Assembly: GCA_032622095.1 (NCBI GenBank)
Contig: CP136062.1
Location: forward strand, 9,081,710 to 9,145,709
Length of the DNA stretch: 64,000 bases
Reading direction: 5' to 3'
DNA from: Siphonodentalium dalli
Lineage: Eukaryota > Mollusca > Scaphopoda > Gadilida > Siphonodentaliidae
Shown here in pieces: positions 62,561 to 64,000 of this stretch. The notes under the pieces were generated by a model that saw only the letters and a program-made list of their open reading frames with translations, ran no database searches and was not told the origin of the DNA. Each line of letters starts with the position of its first letter. Within the stretch, counting starts at the first letter, position 1. The translations under genes were made by a program, and so were the position numbers.

Positions 62561-62660
62561 GTCCTTAAATTATCATTATCAAATCCGGAAATCATACGGG
62601 AATCAATCAAAAACGACTTCCGGATTTTGATTGACATCTGATGGACAAACATATTTACTC

Positions 62661-62720
62661 TATAAAAGGTGCACCAGCTTGTTATACTGAACATTGATCT
62701 ACACATTACCAGACAAATGT
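62661..62720 (+). promoter_or_regulatory. TATA promoter with short first exon and splice donor
   Basis: TATAAAAGG at 62661 is followed by about 55 bp containing likely start sites and then ACAAAT/GTAAGT, a near-perfect 5' splice site (GT at 62719-62720). This would be a plus-strand gene with a tiny first exon. No following exon was identified before the window ends. Confidence 0.5.
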
Positions 62721-63019
62721 AAGTACATATTTAACAACAATAATTCTAAAATGTATCAGTGAAACGTCATATAATCACTACTGTTTTTAATTTAAATAAA
62801 ATTGATCACTCTTTTAAATAGTTTCGAATTTAAAATAATTTATCACTGTTTTCCAGAGTTGCTCTTTAACACTTTATCACCATGTTATTTTAAAAAGCGT
62901 TTGTCGTATACCAGTTTCACATGATCAATTTTAGAATTAATGATATTAAATACATTACCCCATCAAAAAGAATAACGCATTAATCCAGGTGAATTTTCTT
63001 TATATCTATCAATAATGTT

Positions 63020-63250
63020 TTAGTTCAACCGAGGTCTTTTTTTCTCTGGTTCGTAATATTGTTCCTCGTCGTCCGTTTTTATGAGAATGGTCTCATTTGG
63101 AGCATCTTGTTCCTCGTCGTCCGTTTTGATGAGAATGGTCTCATTTGGAGCATCTTGTTCCTCGTCGTCCGATATGACTATGGTATCACGTTCATAGTCC
63201 TCCATATCCCAAGGGATATTTATCATTTCCACCGTGTCATCACTGAAATG
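63020..63250 (-). CDS. Small acidic protein with three SIM-like repeats and a basic C-terminus (probable last exon)
   Basis: Read from a 3' splice site (TTATTTTCAG, AG at 63252-63251), the exon encodes HFSDDTVEMINIPWDMEDYE followed by RDTIVISDDEEQ and two copies of the 16-residue unit DAPNETILIKTDDEEQ. It ends YYEPEKKRPRLN and stops at 63020. Hydrophobic TIVIS / TILIK next to DDEE fits the SUMO-interacting motif pattern, and KKRPR resembles a nuclear localisation signal; both readings are inferences from motif shape. The repeat is exact at DNA level (48 bp unit), so expansion is recent. A possible upstream exon (63454-63386, starting MTWRITNIV and ending PRGK before GTTTGA) joins in phase, but its donor is weak. 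I recognise no family. Confidence 0.55.
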   Translation of the reverse strand, partial: HFSDDTVEMINIPWDMEDYERDTIVISDDEEQDAPNETILIKTDDEEQDAPNETILIKTDDEEQYYEPEKKRPRLN

Positions 63251-63385
63251 CTGAAAATAATAAAATATAAAATATATTAGTTGTATTCAACCCCCCAGTA
63301 TATAAATCAACAAAGTGCTTAAAAATAATCTCATTTATTATTAAATAACCATTGGATACTAAGAATGAAATCAAAATTTTCAAAC

Positions 63386-63454
63386 CTTGCCTCTGGGATA
63401 ATCTGTGGAGAGCATTTTTGAAATTATGACAATGTTTGTAATTCGCCACGTCAT
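63386..63454 (-). CDS. Candidate first coding exon of the SIM-repeat protein
   Basis: From ATG at 63454 the frame gives 23 codons (MTWRITNIVIISKMLSTDYP, then RGK) up to AAG/GTTTGA. It splices in phase to CATTTCAGTGATGAC at 63250. The donor deviates from GTRAGT, so the pairing is tentative. The overlapping frame starting at 63488 gives a stop with either acceptor. Confidence 0.25.
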
Positions 63455-63589
63455 ATACACCCCTATATTTCACACGTTCATTTGACATTCAACTCAATGT
63501 TAACACACGTGTCAATTACACCACAAGCTGTTTTTTTTCAACGAGTTAGACTTATTCACACCTAACAGGTATCAAAGGCACGCTGAGTT

Positions 63590-64000
63590 CGATACACACA
63601 ATGAATTATGGTTATCGGTCGCGCTTCAAAAGAAAATGACATGCGAACATTCCGAAACCAGAAATTTCCCCCGTCATAACAAACCCCCGATTAATGTTGC
63701 AAATTACACATCTGAGTACTGTACACACAATGTAACATAGTTATTGTTCGCGCTTCAAAAGAAAATTGACACGCTAACATTCAGAAAAGCAGACTGTGGA
63801 TAAAAATTTTCCAGTCATAACAAACCACCGATTAATGTTCAAATTACACAGCTGAGCTCTATACACACAATCAATTATGGTTACCGTTCGCGCTTCAAAG
63901 GAAAATTGACATGCGAACATACAGAAAGCAGGTCTGTGGACAAAAATTTCCAGTCGTAACAAACACCCCGACTAAAGTTTAAAATACACTTACATCGTAC
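63590..64000 (+). repeat. Tandem repeat, ~130-140 bp unit, three copies, running off the window
   Basis: ACACACAATGAATTATGGTT, TCGCGCTTCAAA(A/G)GAAAAT, GAC(A/G)TGCGAACAT-like blocks, TTTCCAGTC(A/G)TAACAAAC and CGA(T/C)TAA(T/A)GTT recur near 63595, 63723 and 63862. Short frames here (for example 63774-63962) are readings of the repeat. Confidence 0.88.

Noticed and set aside
1-64000. CRISPR array, operon or bacterial island
   Set aside because: The 38 bp satellite has no spacers between repeats, genes have splice sites, and all identified coding families and LINEs are of animal type.

Overview
The window is animal nuclear DNA. It is AT-rich, intron-bearing and dominated by repeats. Recognisable coding matter is limited to three minus-strand glycosyltransferase-type genes or gene relics (PGAP4-like, HtrL/YibB-like and GT31-like), two dead non-LTR retrotransposons, and one small acidic ORF near the right edge. 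The mix of LINE remnants, TTAA- and TA-flanked miniature elements, fold-back elements and long satellites fits a marine lophotrochozoan invertebrate, probably a mollusc. That placement is inference; no single gene here fixes the phylum.

Layout. 1-15223: eleven head-to-tail copies of a ~1.38 kb repeat, entering from beyond the left edge. 15250-16800: a short GC-rich minisatellite, then a decayed ~360 bp tandem repeat. 17299-20912: 5'-truncated, frameshifted L1/Tx1-like LINE on the minus strand. 21202-21765: fold-back element filled with a 21 bp palindromic unit. 22505-24262: second LINE relic, plus strand. 24310-25025: two miniature inverted-repeat elements. 25154-26435: PGAP4-like gene with one in-frame amber codon. 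28006-29545: local duplications and a possible CpG-type promoter. 29770-32498: HtrL/YibB-family gene with a frameshift, split by a 1,845 bp terminal-inverted-repeat element. 33380-39373: minisatellite, fold-back and TTAA elements, and a small outlier of the 38 bp satellite. 40875-42300: three-copy local repeat. 43628-53185: about 220 copies of the 38 bp satellite with higher-order structure, interrupted by a 1.1 kb insertion. 53190-55575: old tandem repeats and a diverged solo relative of the left-edge repeat. 58855-59424: short GT31-like gene. 62093-64000: repeat-rich upstream region, a TATA promoter with a first-exon splice donor, a small acidic ORF with repeated SUMO-interaction-like motifs and a basic tail, and a ~130 bp tandem repeat running off the right edge.

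The window has no operon-like logic. Its theme is turnover: two glycosyltransferase-type genes 3.5 kb apart both carry disabling lesions, a third lacks its usual middle, and the surrounding DNA is built from elements whose ends form hairpins. The best leads are the element sitting exactly at a codon boundary inside the HtrL/YibB coding sequence, the 63 kb SIM-repeat ORF, the fold-back families, and the 304/608 bp higher-order periods in the 38 bp satellite.
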